Below, piece by piece: positions 38,184 through 52,070 of a stretch of 64,000 nucleotides of DNA. A program made the translations under genes and the position numbers. The notes under the pieces are model-generated. The model worked only from the letters and a program-made list of their open reading frames with translations, ran no database searches and was not told the DNA's origin. The stretch's first letter is position 1. The number at the start of each line of letters is the position of its first letter. Origin of the DNA: Inia geoffrensis (Eukaryota > Chordata > Mammalia > Artiodactyla > Iniidae); the NCBI GenBank assembly GCA_036417435.1, contig CM070910.1, positions 79,716,784-79,780,783 on the forward strand. The letters run 5' to 3'.

Positions 38184-39919
38184 CAGACCAGTAGCAGCAT
38201 AATGAGTGGATTTAGTTACGATGATTCTAAGTGAAATAAGTCACACAGAAAAAGAAACATCATAAGATATCACTAATACCGGGAATGGAAACACGACTAC
38301 GCATGAACTGCATTTCAAAACACAGCAGAGTCTCACATTTACAAAAGAAATTTATGCTTGCTTAAGGTCAAAGGAGAGTGGGGAGGCTGCATAAAACCAG
38401 AGATTGACATTAGGACAGATACCATTCCATAAGACAAATATATATTAGACAAGACCTACTCCTCGCTCAAACAAATCGACTCAACACCCCATAATCCATA
38501 CCTAGGAATATACCTGACTGTGAAGAAACTTAAAACCCATACATTTATAGGTCTCCATAAGAAAATCACTTGTGTACAGCAGCATACACACAGCAGTGTA
38601 AATAAGCTAAATCCCCTTATAAAAATAAATTTGAAAAAGAAAGCACAAGAACTGTGAAATAGAGAGAAATTCTTAAATAAGTCCTTGAGGGCTTGCGAGA
38701 AATCTTGGATTTACCACCTCTACATCACCAGCTGTGGGAGAGATAAGGCTGGACACTTGGGACTGATACTATTGGTGAGGGAATGCAGACCCTCTGAGGT
38801 AATGGTGCATGATTCCCATTCCACGGGTCCCAAATCTCCAGGTTTAAGGGAATTATCCTTCAGCTAAAATATGCATGGAAAACCCAGAAAATGGTCCACG
38901 AATTGATCAGGCAAAATTTCTAAAATTCATCGCCATTTTCCCCCCCTGTTACTCGAGTTCGCCTTTCCAGATGCGATATTAACATTCTCCCCACTTCGAG
39001 AGTCAGTGCCTTTGACCTCTTGCTTGGCACAGTTTGCAATTTCTGTGGAAGATGAGCAGGAATAAGGAGAACCAATGAGCGGCTAACTCGATGTGTTTGG
39101 ATGGGCACATTGAACGATGATTTCCCTACAGGAAGAAGAATTCACCAAAGGCTCAGCGTGCCATGCCGGAATGAGATTAGGGCCTGAAGCAATTATTCGG
39201 GTTTGCGGTCAGCTCACAAGAAAGCGAGTTGAGAAAAGGAGATTTTTGGCACTGTAACTCACAATCCTGCGGAGTTCCAAATGACCCCTATCATCCAAAA
39301 ATTTATTGAAGGAAGACTGTGAAGAGGACTTGAACACGACACAGAATTGCAGAAAACAGATATCAGGTGGTAGATAAGAATTGCTCTGAAATCGTAGGAA
39401 AAGAGGCAGCAGTTCGACAGTGATGCACTTGGCCAAAAAGGGCGTATGCGTTTTTTCCTGAATATATTCAGGAAAAAACGCATACGCCCTTTTTGGCCAA
39501 CCAAGCAAGCCTGCAATGGAAATCCGCACTACAAGGAAGTCTCACTTCCCACCGATCAAAAGGGCCCTCCGAAAAAAATGTAAAATCCAGAGAGGCAGGA
39601 CAGGCCATGGAGAACCGGCAGCCTTGTTATGCTGATGGGCGGGATGTAAATTGCCAACAGCCACTCTGGAGAAGTGGATGGTGTTTCCTGGAACAAAGAA
39701 AAAACCAAGCTAGAGAGCCTAGGGCACTTCCACTTATGGTGCTATAGATTCGGAAAATTTAAATGAAAAAGACAGAGCCACACCAAAGTTTCGGGCTGCT
39801 CTGTGTACGGGAACCTTGACTATGGTACAATTTCAATAGCCCAGAAAGAGAAAAATGGATATAAAAGTTGTGGTACATCCCTACAATGGAATAGCACTCA
39901 ACAATGAAATCAATGGCCA
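38184..39919. repeat. Satellite unit U23 (U3 copy with a U16-like patch)
   Basis: Matches U3 at the start (ccataatcc, ccaggttt, cagaaaatggtccacgaatt) and end (tttcgggctg, ataaaagttg, tagcactc). Between about 39080 and 39180 it has gatgtgtttggatgggcac and ccggaatgag, the U16/U19 state, in place of gatatgtttggacgggaac and ctcaccgtg. The palindrome at 39429-39500 is perfect. Confidence 0.94.
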
Positions 39920-41655
39920 CAGACCAGTAGCAGCATAATGAGTGGATTTAGTTACGATGATTCTAAGTGAAATAAGTCACACAGAAAAAGAAACATCATA
40001 AGATATCACTAATACCGGGAATGGAAACACGACTACTCATGAACTGCATTTCAAAACACAGCAGAGTCTCACATTTACAAAAGAAATTTATGCTTGCTTA
40101 AGGTCAAAGGAGAGTGGGGAGGCTGCATAAAACCACAGATTGACATTAGGACAGATACCATTCCATAAGACAAATATATATTAGACAAGACCTACTCCTC
40201 GCTCAAACAAATCGACTCAACACCCCATATTCCATACCTAGGAATATACCTGACTGTGAAGAAACTTAAAACCCATACATTTATAGGTCTCCATAAGAAA
40301 ATCACTTGTGTACAGCAGCATACACACAGCAGTGTAAAGAAGCTAAATCCCCTTATAAAAATAAATTTGAAAAAGAAAGCACAAGGACTGTGAAATAGAG
40401 AGAAATTCTTAAATAAGTCCTTGAGGGCTTGTGAGAAATCTTGGATTTACCACCTCTACATCACCAGCTGTGGGAGAGATAAGGCTGGACAGTTGGGCCT
40501 GATACTATTGGTGAGGGAATGCAGACCCTCTGAGGTAATGGTGCATGATTCCTATTCCACGGGTCCCAAATCTCCACGTTTAAGGGAGTTATCCTTCAGC
40601 TAAAATATGCATGGAAAACCCAGAATATGGTCCACGAAGTGATCAGGCAAAGTTTCTAAAATTCATCGCCATTTTCCCCCCCTCTTACTCGAGTTCGCCT
40701 TTCCAGATGCGATATTAACATTCTCCCCAATTCGAGAGTCAGTGCCTTTGACCTCTTGCTTGGCACAGTTTGCAATTTCTGTGGAAGATGAGCAGGAATA
40801 AGGAGAACCAATGAGCGGCTAACTCGATGTGTTTGGACGGGAACATTGAACGATGATTTCCCTACAGGAAGAAGAATTCACCAAAGGCTCAGCGTGCCAT
40901 GCCGGAACGAGATTAGGGCCTGAAGCAATTATTCGGGTTTGCGGTCAGCTCACAAGAAAGCGAGTTGAGAAAAGGCGATTTTTGGCACTGTAACTCACAA
41001 TCCTGCGGAGTTCCAAATGGCCCCTATCATCCAAAAATTTATTGAAGGAAGACTGTGAAGAGGACTTGAACACGACACAGAATTGCAGAAAAGAGATATC
41101 AGGTGGTAGATAAGAATTGCTCTGAAATCGTAGGAAAAGAGGCAGCAGTTCGACAGTGATGCACTTGACCAAAAAGGGCGTATGCGTTTTTTCCTGAATA
41201 TATTCAGGAAAAAACGCATACGCCCTTTTTGGCCAACCAAGCAAGCCTGCAATGGAAATCCGCACTACAAGGAAGTCTCACTTCCCACCGATCAAAAGGG
41301 CCCTCCGAAAAAAATGTAAAATCCAGAGAGGCAGGACAGGCCATGGAGAACCGGCAGCCTTGTTATGCTGATGGGCGGGATGTAAATTGCCAACAGCCAC
41401 TCTGGAGAAATGAATGGTGTTTCCTGGAACAAAGAAAAAACCAAGCTAGAGAGCCTAGGGCACTTCCACTTATGGTGGTATAGATTCGGAAAATTTAAAT
41501 GAAAAAGACAGAGCCACACCAAAGTTTGGGGCTGCTCTGTGTACGGGAACCTTGACTATGGTACAATTTCAATAGCCCAGAAAGAGAAAAATGGATATAG
41601 AAGTTGTGGTACATCCCTACAATGGAATATCACTCAACAATGAAATCAATGGCCA
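39920..41655. repeat. Satellite unit U24 (U5-like, extra unit)
   Basis: U5-like (gactactcatg, ccacagattg, gggcctgatac, aggcgattttt, agaaatgaatgg, tggtggtatag), but with gaaatccgcac and tagattcgg. The palindrome at 41165-41236 carries only the left-arm mismatch (ttgacc), the only unit with that combination. Confidence 0.94.
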
Positions 41656-43391
41656 TAGACCAGTAGCAGCATAATGAGTGGATTTAGTTACGATGATTCT
41701 AAGTGAAATAAGTCACACAGAAAAAGAAACATCATAAGATATCACTAATACCGGGAATGGAAACACGACTACGCATGAACTGCATTTCAAAACACAGCAG
41801 AGTCTCACATTTACAAAAGAAATTTATGCTTGCTTAAGGTCAAAGGAGAGTGGGGAGGCTGCATAAAACCAGAGATTGACATTAGGACAGATACCATTCC
41901 ATAAGACAAATATATATTAGACAAGACCTACTCCTCGCTCAAACAAATGGACTCAACACCCCATAATCCATACCTAGGAATATACCTGACTGTGAAGAAA
42001 CTTAAAACCCATACATTTATAGGTCTCCATAAGAAAATCACTTGTGTACAGCAGCATACACACAGCAGTGTAAATAAGCTAAATCCCCTTATAAAAATAA
42101 ATTTGAAAAAGAAAGCACAAGAACTGTGAAATAGAGAGAAATTCTTAAATAAGTCCTTGAGGGCTTGCGAGAAATCTTGGATTTACCACCTCTACATCAC
42201 CAGCTGTGGGAGAGATAAGGCTGGACACTTGGGACTGATACTATTGGTGAGGGAATGCAGACCCTCTGAGGTAATGGTGCATGATTCCCATTCCACGGGT
42301 CCCAAATCTCCAGGTTTAAGGGAATTATCCTTCAGCTAAAATATGCATGGAAAACCCAGAAAATGGTCCACGAATTGATCAGGCAAAATTTCTAAAATTC
42401 ATCGCCATTTTCCCCCCCTGTTACTCGAGTTCGCCTTTCCAGATGCGATATTAACATTCTCCCCACTTCGAGAGTCAGTGCCTTTGACCTCTTGCTTGGC
42501 ACAGTTTGCAATTTCTGTGGAAGATGAGCAGGAATAAGGAGAACCAATGAGCGGCTAACTCGATATGTTTGGACGGGAACATTGAACGATGATTTCCCTA
42601 CAGGAAGAAGAATTCACCAAAGGCTCACCGTGCCATGCCGGAACGAGATTAGGGCCTGAAGCAATTATTCGGGTTTGCGGTCAGCTCACAAGAAAGCGAG
42701 TTGAGAAAAGGAGATTTTTGGCACTGTAACTCACAATCCTGCGGAGTTCCAAATGACCCCTATCATCCAAAAATTTATTGAAGGAAGACTGTGAAGAGGA
42801 CTTGAACACGACACAGAATTGCAGAAAACAGATATCAGGTGGTAGATAAGAATTGCTCTGAAATCGTAGGAAAAGAGGCAGCAGTTCGACAGTGATGCAC
42901 TTGGCCAAAAAGGGCGTATGCGTTTTTTCCTGAATATATTCAGGAAAAAACGCATACGCCCTTTTTGGCCAACCAAGCAAGCCTGCAATGGAAATCCGCA
43001 CTACAAGGAAGTCTCACTTCCCACCGATCAAAAGGGCCCTCCGAAAAAAATGTAAAATCCAGAGAGGCAGGACAGGCCATGGAGAACCGGCAGCCTTGTT
43101 ATGCTGATGGGCGGGATGTAAATTGCCAACAGCCACTCTGGAGAAGTGGATGGTGTTTCCTGGAACAAAGAAAAAACCAAGCTAGAGAGCCTAGGGCACT
43201 TCCACTTATGGTGCTATAGATTCGGAAAATTTAAATGAAAAAGACAGAGCCACACCAAAGTTTCGGGCTGCTCTGTGTACGGGAACCTTGACTATGGTAC
43301 AATTTCAATAGCCCAGAAAGAGAAAAATGGATATAAAAGTTGTGGTACATCCCTACAATGGAATAGCACTCAACAATGAAATCAATGGCCA
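41656..43391. repeat. Satellite unit U25 (U3/U4-like)
   Basis: Has aaatggactc and ccataatcc as in U4, the cagaaaatggtccacgaatt of U3, then gatatgtttgg, ctcaccgtg, tttcgggctg, ataaaagttg and tagcactc. The palindrome at 42901-42972 is perfect. Confidence 0.94.
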
Positions 43392-45127
43392 CAGACCAGT
43401 AGCAGCATAATGAGTGGATTTAGTTACGATGATTCTAAGTGAAATAAGTCACACAGAAAAAGAAACATCATAAGATATCACTAATACCGGGAATGGAAAC
43501 ACGACTACTCATGAACTGCATTTCAAAACACAGCAGAGTCTCACATTTACAAAAGAAATTTATGCTTGCTTAAGGTCAAAGGAGAGTGGGGAGGCTGCAT
43601 AAAACCACAGATTGACATTAGGACAGATACCATTCCATAAGACAAATATATATTAGACAAGACCTACTCCTCGCTCAAACAAATCGACTCAACACCCCAT
43701 ATTCCATACCTAGGAATATACCTGACTGTGAAGAAACTTAAAACCCATACATTTATAGGTCTCCATAAGAAAATCACTTGTGTACAGCAGCATACACACA
43801 GCAGTGTAAAGAAGCTAAATCCCCTTATAAAAATAAATTTGAAAAAGAAAGCACAAGGACTGTGAAATAGAGAGAAATTCTTAAATAAGTCCTTGAGGGC
43901 TTGTGAGAAATCTTGGATTTACCACCTCTACATCACCAGCTGTGGGAGAGATAAGGCTGGACAGTTGGGCCTGATACTATTGGTGAGGGAATGCAGACCC
44001 TCTGAGGTAATGGTGCATGATTCCTATTCCACGGGTCCCAAATCTCCACGTTTAAGGGAGTTATCCTTCAGCTAAAATATGCATGGAAAACCCAGAATAT
44101 GGTCCACGAAGTGATCAGGCAAAGTTTCTAAAATTCATCGCCATTTTCCCCCCCTCTTACTCGAGTTCGCCTTTCCAGATGCGATATTAACATTCTCCCC
44201 AATTCGAGAGTCAGTGCCTTTGACCTCTTGCTTGGCACAGTTTGCAATTTCTGTGGAAGATGAGCAGGAATAAGGAGAACCAATGAGCGGCTAACTCGAT
44301 GTGTTTGGACGGGAACATTGAACGATGATTTCCCTACAGGAAGAAGAATTCACCAAAGGCTCAGCGTGCCATGCCGGAACGAGATTAGGGCCTGAAGCAA
44401 TTATTCGGGTTTGCGGTCAGCTCACAAGAAAGCGAGTTGAGAAAAGGCGATTTTTGGCACTGTAACTCACAATCCTGCGGAGTTCCAAATGGCCCCTATC
44501 ATCCAAAAATTTATTGAAGGAAGACTGTGAAGAGGACTTGAACACGACACAGAATTGCAGAAAAGAGATATCAGGTGGTAGATAAGAATTGCTCTGAAAT
44601 CGTAGGAAAAGAGGCAGCAGTTCGACAGTGATGCACTTGACCAAAAAGGGCGTATGCGTTTTTTCCTGAATATATTCATGAAAAAACGCATACGCCCTTT
44701 TTGGCCAACCAAGCAAGCCTGCAATGGAAATACGCACTACAAGGAAGTCTCACTTCCCACCGATCAAAAGGGCCCTCCGAAAAAAATGTAAAATCCAGAG
44801 AGGCAGGACAGGCCATGGAGAACCGGCAGCCTTGTTATGCTGATGGGCGGGATGTAAATTGCCAACAGCCACTCTGGAGAAATGAATGGTGTTTCCTGGA
44901 ACAAAGAAAAAACCAAGCTAGAGAGCCTAGGGCACTTCCACTTATGGTGGTATAGATTTGGAAAATTTAAATGAAAAAGACAGAGCCACACCAAAGTTTG
45001 GGGCTGCTCTGTGTATGGGAACCTTGACTATGGTACAATTTCAATAGCCCAGAAAGAGAAAAATGGATATAGAAGTTGTGGTACATCCCTACAATGGAAT
45101 ATCACTCAACAATGAAATCAATGGCCA
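43392..45127. repeat. Satellite unit U26 (copy of U5)
   Basis: Repeats the U5 marks, including the rare gaaatacgcac and tggtggtatagatttgg. It has a private tgtatggg (CG to TG) near 45013. The palindrome at 44637-44708 has the same two mismatches as U5. Confidence 0.95.
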
Positions 45128-46863
45128 TAGACCAGTAGCAGCATAATGAGTGGATTTAGTTATGATGATTCTAAGTGAAATAAGTCACACAGAAAAAGAA
45201 ACATCATAAGATATCACTAATACCGGGAATGGAAACACGACTAAGCATGAACTGCATTTCAAAACACAGCAGAGTCTCACATTTACAAAAGAAATTTATG
45301 CTTGCTTAAGGTCAAAGGAGAGTGGGGAGGCTGCATAAAACCAGAGATTGACATTAGGACAGATACCATTCCATAAGACAAATATATATTAGACAAGACC
45401 TACTCCTCGCTCAAACAAATCGACTCAACACCCCATATTCCATACCTAGGAATATACCTGACTGTGAAGAAACTTAAAACCCATACATTTATAGGTCTCC
45501 ATAAGAAAATCACTTGTGTACAGCAGCATACACACAGCAGTGTAAAGAAGCTAAATCCCCTTATAAAAATAAATTTGAAAAAGAAAGCACAAGGACTGTG
45601 AAATAGAGAGAAATTCTTAAATAAGTCCTTGAGGGCTTGTGAGAAATCTTGGATTTACCACCTCTACATCACCAGCTGTGGGAGAGATAAGGCTGGACAG
45701 TTGGGACTGATACTATTGGTGAGGGAATGCAGACCCTCTGAGGTAATGGTGCATGATTCCTATTCCACGGGTCCCAAATCTCCACGTTTAAGGGAGTTAT
45801 CCTTCAGCTAAAATATGCATGGAAAACCCAGAATATGGTCCATGAAGTGATCAGGCAAAGTTTCTAAAATTCATCGCCATTTTCCCCCCGTGTTACTCGA
45901 GTTCGCATTTCCAGATGCGATATTAACATTCTCCCCAATTCGAGAGTCAATGCCTTTGACCTCTTGCTTGGCACAGTTTGCAATTTCTGTGGAAGATGAG
46001 CACGAATAAGGAGAACCAATGAGCGGCTAACTCGATGTGTTTGGACGGGAACATTGAACGATGATTTCCCTACAGGAAGAAGAATTCACCAAAGGCTCAG
46101 CGTGCCATGCCGGAACGAGATTAGGGCCTGAAGCAATTATTCGGGTTTGTGGTCAGCTCACAAGAAAGCGAGTTGAGAAAAGGAGATTTTTGGCACTGTA
46201 ACTCACAATCCTGCGGAGTTCCAAATAACCCCTATCATCCAAAAATTTATTGAAGGAAGACTGTGAAGAGGACTTGAACACGACACAGAATTGCAGAAAA
46301 CAGATATCAGGTGGTAGATAAGAATTGCTCTGAAATCGTAGGAAAAGAGGCAGCAGTTCGACAGTGATGCACTTGGCCAAAAAGGGCGTATGCGTTTTTT
46401 CCTGAATATATTCAGGAAAAAACGCATACTCCCTTTTTGGCCAACCAAGCAAGCCTGCAATGGAAATCCGCACTACAAGGAAGTCTCACTTCCCACCGAT
46501 CAAAAGGGCCCTCCGAAAAAAATGTAAAATCCAGAGAGTCAGGACAGGCCATGGAGAACCAGCAGCCTTGTTATGCTGATGGGCGGGATGTAAATTGCCA
46601 ACAGCCACTCTGGAGAAGTGGATGGTGTTTCCTGGAACAAAGAAAAAAACAAGCTAGAGAGCCTAGGGCACTTCCACTTATGGTGCTATAGATTCGGAAA
46701 ATTTAAATGAAAAAGACAGAGCCACACCAAAGTTTAAGGCTGCTCTGTGTACAGGAACCATGACTATGGTACAATTTCAATAGCCCAGAAAGAGAAAAAT
46801 GGATATAGAAGTTGTGGTACATCCCTACAATGGAATATCACTCAACAATGAAATCAATGGCCA
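45128..46863. repeat. Satellite unit U27 (B start, divergent end)
   Basis: Starts as U6 (agttatgat, gactaagc, gtaaagaag, tcctattcc) and then has many private changes: ccatgaagtg, ccccccgtg, gttcgcatttcc, gtcaatgcc, gcacgaat, aaataacccc, gagagtcagg, gaaccagcagcc and gtacaggaaccatg. The palindrome at 46373-46444 has the catactccc mismatch. Confidence 0.93.
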
Positions 46864-48598
46864 CAGACCAGTAGCAGCATAATGAGTGGATTTAGTTACG
46901 ATGATTCTAAGTGAAATAAGTCACACAGAAAAAGAAACATCATAAGATATCACTAACACCGGGAATGGAAACAAGACTACGCATGAACTGCATTTCAAAA
47001 CACAACAGATTCTCACATTTACAAAGGAAATTTATGCTTTCTCAAGGTCAAAGGAGAGTGGGGAGGCTGCATAAAACCAGAGATTGACATTAGGACAGAT
47101 ACCATTCCATAAGCCAAATATATATTAGGCAAGACCTACTCCTCGCTCAACCAAATGGACTCAACACCCCGTATTCCATACCTAGGAATATACCTGACTG
47201 TGAAGAAACTTAAAACCCATACATTTATAGGTCTCCATAAGAAAATCACTTGTATACAGCAGCATACACACAGCAGTGTAAATAAGCTAAATCCCCTTAT
47301 AAAAATAAATTTGAAAAAGAAAGCACAAGAACTGTGAAATAGAGAGAAATTCTTAAATAATTCCATGAGGGCTTGCGAGAAATCTTGGATTTACCACCTC
47401 TACATCACCAGCTGTGGGAGAGATAAGGCTGGACAGTTGGGACTGATACTATTGGTGAGGGAATGCAGACCCTCTGAGGTAATGGTGCATGATTCCCATT
47501 CCATGGGTCCCAAATCTCCACGTTTAAGGGAATTATCCTTCAGCTAAAATATGCATGGAAAACCCAGAATATGGTCCACGAAGTGATCAGGCAAAATTTC
47601 TAAAATTCATCGCCATTTTCCCCCCCTGTTACTCGAGTTCGCCTTTCCAGATGCAATATTAACATTCTCCCCACTTCGAGAGTAAGTGCCTTTGACCTCT
47701 TGCTTGGCACAGTTTACAATTTCTGTGGAAGATGAGCAGGAATAAGGAGAACCAATGAGCGGCTAACTCGATGTGTTTGGACGGGAACATTGAACGATGA
47801 TTTCCCTACAGGAAGAAGAATTCACCAAAGGCTCAGCGCGCCATGCCGGAACGAGATTAGGGCCTGAAGCAATTATTCGGGTTTGCGGTCAGCTCACAAG
47901 AAAGCGAGTTGAGAAAAGGAGATTTTTGGCACTGTAACTCACAATCCTGCGGAGTTCCAAATGACCCCTATCATCAAAAATTTATTGAAGGAAGACTGTG
48001 AAGAGGACTTGAACACGACACAGAATTGCAGAAAACAGATATCAGGTGGTAGATAAGAATTGCTCTGAAATCGTAGGAAAAGAGGCAGCAGTTCGACAGT
48101 GATGCACTTGGCCAAAAAGGGCGTATGCGTTTTTTCCTGAATATATTCAGGAAAAAACGCATGCGCCCTTTTTGGCCAACCAAGCAATCCTGCAATGGAA
48201 ATCCGCACTACAAGGAAGTCTCACTTCCCACCGATCAAAAGGGCCCTCCGAAAAAAATGTAAAATCCAGAGAGGCAGGACAGGCCATGGAGAACCGGCAG
48301 CCTTGTTATGCTGATGGGCGGGATGTAAATTGCCAACAGCCACTCTGGAGAAGTGAATGGTGTTTCCTGGAACAAAGAAAAAACCAAGCTAGAGAGCCTA
48401 GGGCACTTCCACTTATGGTGCTATAGATTCGGAAAATTTAAATGAAAAAGACAGAGCCACACCAAAGTTTAGGGCTGCTCTGTGTACGGGAACCTTGACT
48501 ATGGTACAATTTCAGTAGCCCAGAAAGAGAAAAATGGATATAGAAGTTGTGGTACATCCCTACAATGGAATATGACTCAACAATGAAATCAATGGCCA
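46864..48598. repeat. Satellite unit U28 (1-bp deletion)
   Basis: 1,735 bp. Marks shared with U34: aacaccggg, cagattctcac, tttctcaagg, aattccatgagg, ccatgggtcc, gatgcaatatt, loss of one C in catcaaaaattt near 47974, and caatcctgc. The palindrome at 48108-48179 has a right-arm mismatch (cgcatgcgccc). The end, ttcagtagcc and tatgactc, matches U35 instead. Confidence 0.95.
48108..48179. repeat. Palindrome with one right-arm mismatch (cgcatgcgccc class)
   Basis: The right arm has cgcatgcgccc for cgcatacgccc. Only U28 and U34 carry it, together with the other private marks those two units share. Confidence 0.95.
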
Positions 48599-50334
48599 CA
48601 GACCAGTAGCAGCATAATGAGTGGATTTAGTTACGATGATTCTAAGTGAAATAAGTCACACAGAAAAAGAAACATCATAAGATATCACTAATACCGGGAA
48701 TGGAAACAAGACTACGCATGAACTGCATTTCAAAACACAACAGAGTCTCACATTTACAAAGGAAATTTATGCTTTCTCAAGGTCAAAGGAGAGTGGGGAG
48801 GCTGCATAAAACCAGAGATTGACATTAGGACAGATACCATTCCATAAGCCAAATATATATTAGACAAGACCTACTCCTCGCTCAACCAAATCGACTCAAC
48901 ACCCCGTATTCCATACCTAGGAATATACCTGACTGTGAAGAAACTTAAAACCCATACATTTATAGGTCTCCATAAGAAAATCACTTGTATACAGCAGCAT
49001 ACACACAGCAGTGTAAATAAGCTAAATCCACTTATAAAAATAAATTTGAAAAAGAAAGCACAAGGACTGTGAAATAGAGAGAAATTCTTAAATAAGTCCT
49101 TGAGGGCTTGCGAGAAATCTTGGATTTACCACCTCTACATCACCAGCTGTGGGAGAGATAAGGCTGGACACTTGGGACTGATACTATTGGCGAGGGAATG
49201 CAGACCCTCTGAGGTAATGGTGCATGATTCCCATTCCACGGGTCCCAAATCTCCACGTTTAAGGGAGTTATCCTTCAGCTAAAATATGCATGGAAAACCC
49301 AGAATATGGTCCACGAAGTGATCAGGCAAAATTTCTAAAATTCATCGCCATTTTCCCCCCCTGTTACTCGAGTTCGCCTTTCCAGATGCGATATTAACAT
49401 TCTCCCCACTTCGAGAGTCAGTGCCTTTGACCTCTTGCTTGGCACAGTTTGCAATTTCTGTGGAAGATGAGCAGGAATAAGGAGAACCAATGAGCGGCTA
49501 ACTCGATGTGTTTGGACGGGCACATTGAACGATGATTTCCCTACAGGAAGAAGAATTCTCCAAAGGCTCAGCGTGCCATGCCGGAACGTGATTAGGGCCT
49601 GAAGCAATTATTCGGGTTTGCGGTCAGCTCACAAGAAAGCGAGTTGAGAAAAGGAGATTTTTGGCACTGTAACTCACAATCCTGCGGAGTTCCAAATGAC
49701 CCCTATCATCCAAAAATTTATTGAAGGAAGACTGTGAAGAGGACTTGAACACGACACAGAATTGCAGAAAACAGATATCAGGTGGTAGATAAGAATTGCT
49801 CTGAAATCGTAGGAAAAGAGGCAGCAGTTCGACAGTGATGCACTTGGCCAAAAAGGGCGTATGCGTTTTTTCCTGAATATATTCAGGAAAAAACGCATAC
49901 TCCCTTTTTGGCCAACCAAGCAAGCCTGCAATGGAAATCCACACTACGAGGAAGTCTCACTTCCCACCGATCAAAAGGGCCCTCCGAAAAAAATGTAAAA
50001 TCCAGAGAGGCAGGACAGGCCATGGAGAACCGGCAGCCTTGTTATGCTGATGGGCGGGATGTAAATTGCCAACAGCCACTCTGGAGAAGTGGATGGTGTT
50101 TCCTGGAACAAAGAAAAAACCAAGCTAGAGAGCCTAGGGCACTTCCACTTATGGTGCTATAGATTCGGAAAATTTAAATGAAAAAGACAGAGCCACACCA
50201 AAGTTTAGGGCTGCTCTGTGTACGGGAACCTTGACTATGGTACAATTTCAATAGCCCAGAAAGAGAAAAATGGATATAGAAGTTGTGGTACATCCCTACA
50301 ATGGAATATCACTCAACAATGAAATCAATGGCCA
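48599..50334. repeat. Satellite unit U29
   Basis: Marks: caagactacgc, cacaacag, tttctcaagg, gggcacattg, tccacactacgagg and tttagggctg, all shared with U36. Private: aatccactta, ttggcgaggg, gaattctcc and aacgtgatt. The palindrome at 49844-49915 has the catactccc mismatch. Confidence 0.95.
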
Positions 50335-52070
50335 CAGACCAGTAGCAGCATAATGAGTGGATTTAGTTACGATGATTCTAAGTGAAATAAGTCACACAGA
50401 AAAAGAAACATCACAAGATATCACTAATACCGGGAATGGAAACAAGACTACGCATGAACTGCATTTCAAAACACAACAGAGTCTCACATTTACAAAGGAA
50501 ATTTATGCTTGCTTAAGGTTAAAGGAGAGTGGGGAGGCTGCATAAAACCAGAGATTGACATTAGGACAGATACCATTCCATAAGACAAATATATATTAGA
50601 CAAGACCTACTCCTCGCTCAAACAAATCGACTCAACACCCCATATTCCATACCTAGGAATATACCTGACTGTGAAGAAACTTAAAACCCATACATTTATA
50701 GGTCTCCATAAGAAAATCACTTGTGTACAGCAGCATACACACAGCAGTGTAAAGAAGCTAAATCCCCTTATAAAAATAAATTTGAAAAAGAAAGCACAAG
50801 GACTGTGAAATAGAGAGAAATTCTTAAATAAGTCCTTGAGGGCTTGTGAGAAATCTTGGATTTACCACCTCTACATCACCAGCTGTGGGAGAGATAAGGC
50901 TGGACAGTTGGGCCTGATACTATTGGTGAGGGAATGCAGACCCTCTGAGGTAATGGTGCATGATTCCTATTCCACGGGTCCCAAATCTCCACGTTTAAGG
51001 GAGTTATCCTTCAGCTAAAATATGCATGGAAAACCCAGAATATGGTCCACGAAGTGATCAGGCAAAGTTTCTAAAATTCATCGCCAGTTTCCCCCCCTCT
51101 TACTCGAGTTCGCCTTTCCAGATGCGATATTAACATTCTCCCCAATTCGAGAGTCAGTGCCTTTGACCTCTTGCTTGGCACAGTTTGCAATTTCTGTGGA
51201 AGATGAGCAGGAATAAGGAGAACCAATGAGCGGCTAACTCGATGTGTTTGGACGGGAACATTGAACGATGATTTCCCTACAGGAAGAAGAATTCACCAAA
51301 GGCTCAGCGTGCCATGCCGGAACGAGATTAGGGCCTGAAGCAATTATTCGGGTTTGCGGTCAGCTCACAAGAAAGCGAGTTGAGAAAAGGCGATTTTTGG
51401 CACGGTAACTCACAATCCTGCGGAGTTCCAAATGGCCCCTATCATCCAAAAATTTATTGAAGGAAGACTGTGAAGAGGACTTGAACACGACACAGAATTG
51501 CAGAAAAGAGATATCAGGTGGTAGATAAGAATTGCTCTGAAATCGTAGGAAAAGAGGCAGCAGTTCGACAGTGATGCACTTGACCAAAAAGGGCGTATGC
51601 GTTTTTTCCTGAATATATTCATGAAAAAACGCATACGCCCTTTTTGGCCAACCAAGCAAGCCTGCAATGGAAATCCGCACTACAAGGAAGTCTCACTTCC
51701 CACCGATCAAAAGGGCCCTCCGAAAAAAATGTAAAATCCAGAGAGGCAGGACAGGCCATGGAGAACCGGCAGCCTTGTTATGCTGATGGGCGGGATGTAA
51801 ATTGCCAACAGCCACTCTGGAGAAATGAATGGTGTTTCCTGGAACAAAGAAAAAACCAAGCTAGAGAGCCTAGGGCACTTCCACTTATGGTGGTATAGAT
51901 TCGGAAAATTTAAATGAAAAAGACAGAGCCACACCAAAGTTTGGGGCTGCTCTGTGTACGGGAACCTTGACTATGGTACAATTTCAATAGCCCAGAAAGA
52001 GAAAAATGGATATAGAAGTTGTGGTACATCCCTACAATGGAATATCACTCAACAATGAAATCAATGGCCA
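50335..52070. repeat. Satellite unit U30
   Basis: Opens with caagactacgc, cacaacag and aaggttaaagg (shared with U37), then is U5-like (gggcctgatac, aggcgattttt, agaaatgaatgg). A private tcacaagat near 50412 replaces tcataagat, removing a TAA so that the L1 ORF2 C-terminal frame is open for 62 codons (50357-50545). The palindrome at 51580-51651 has the two U5-type mismatches. Confidence 0.94.
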
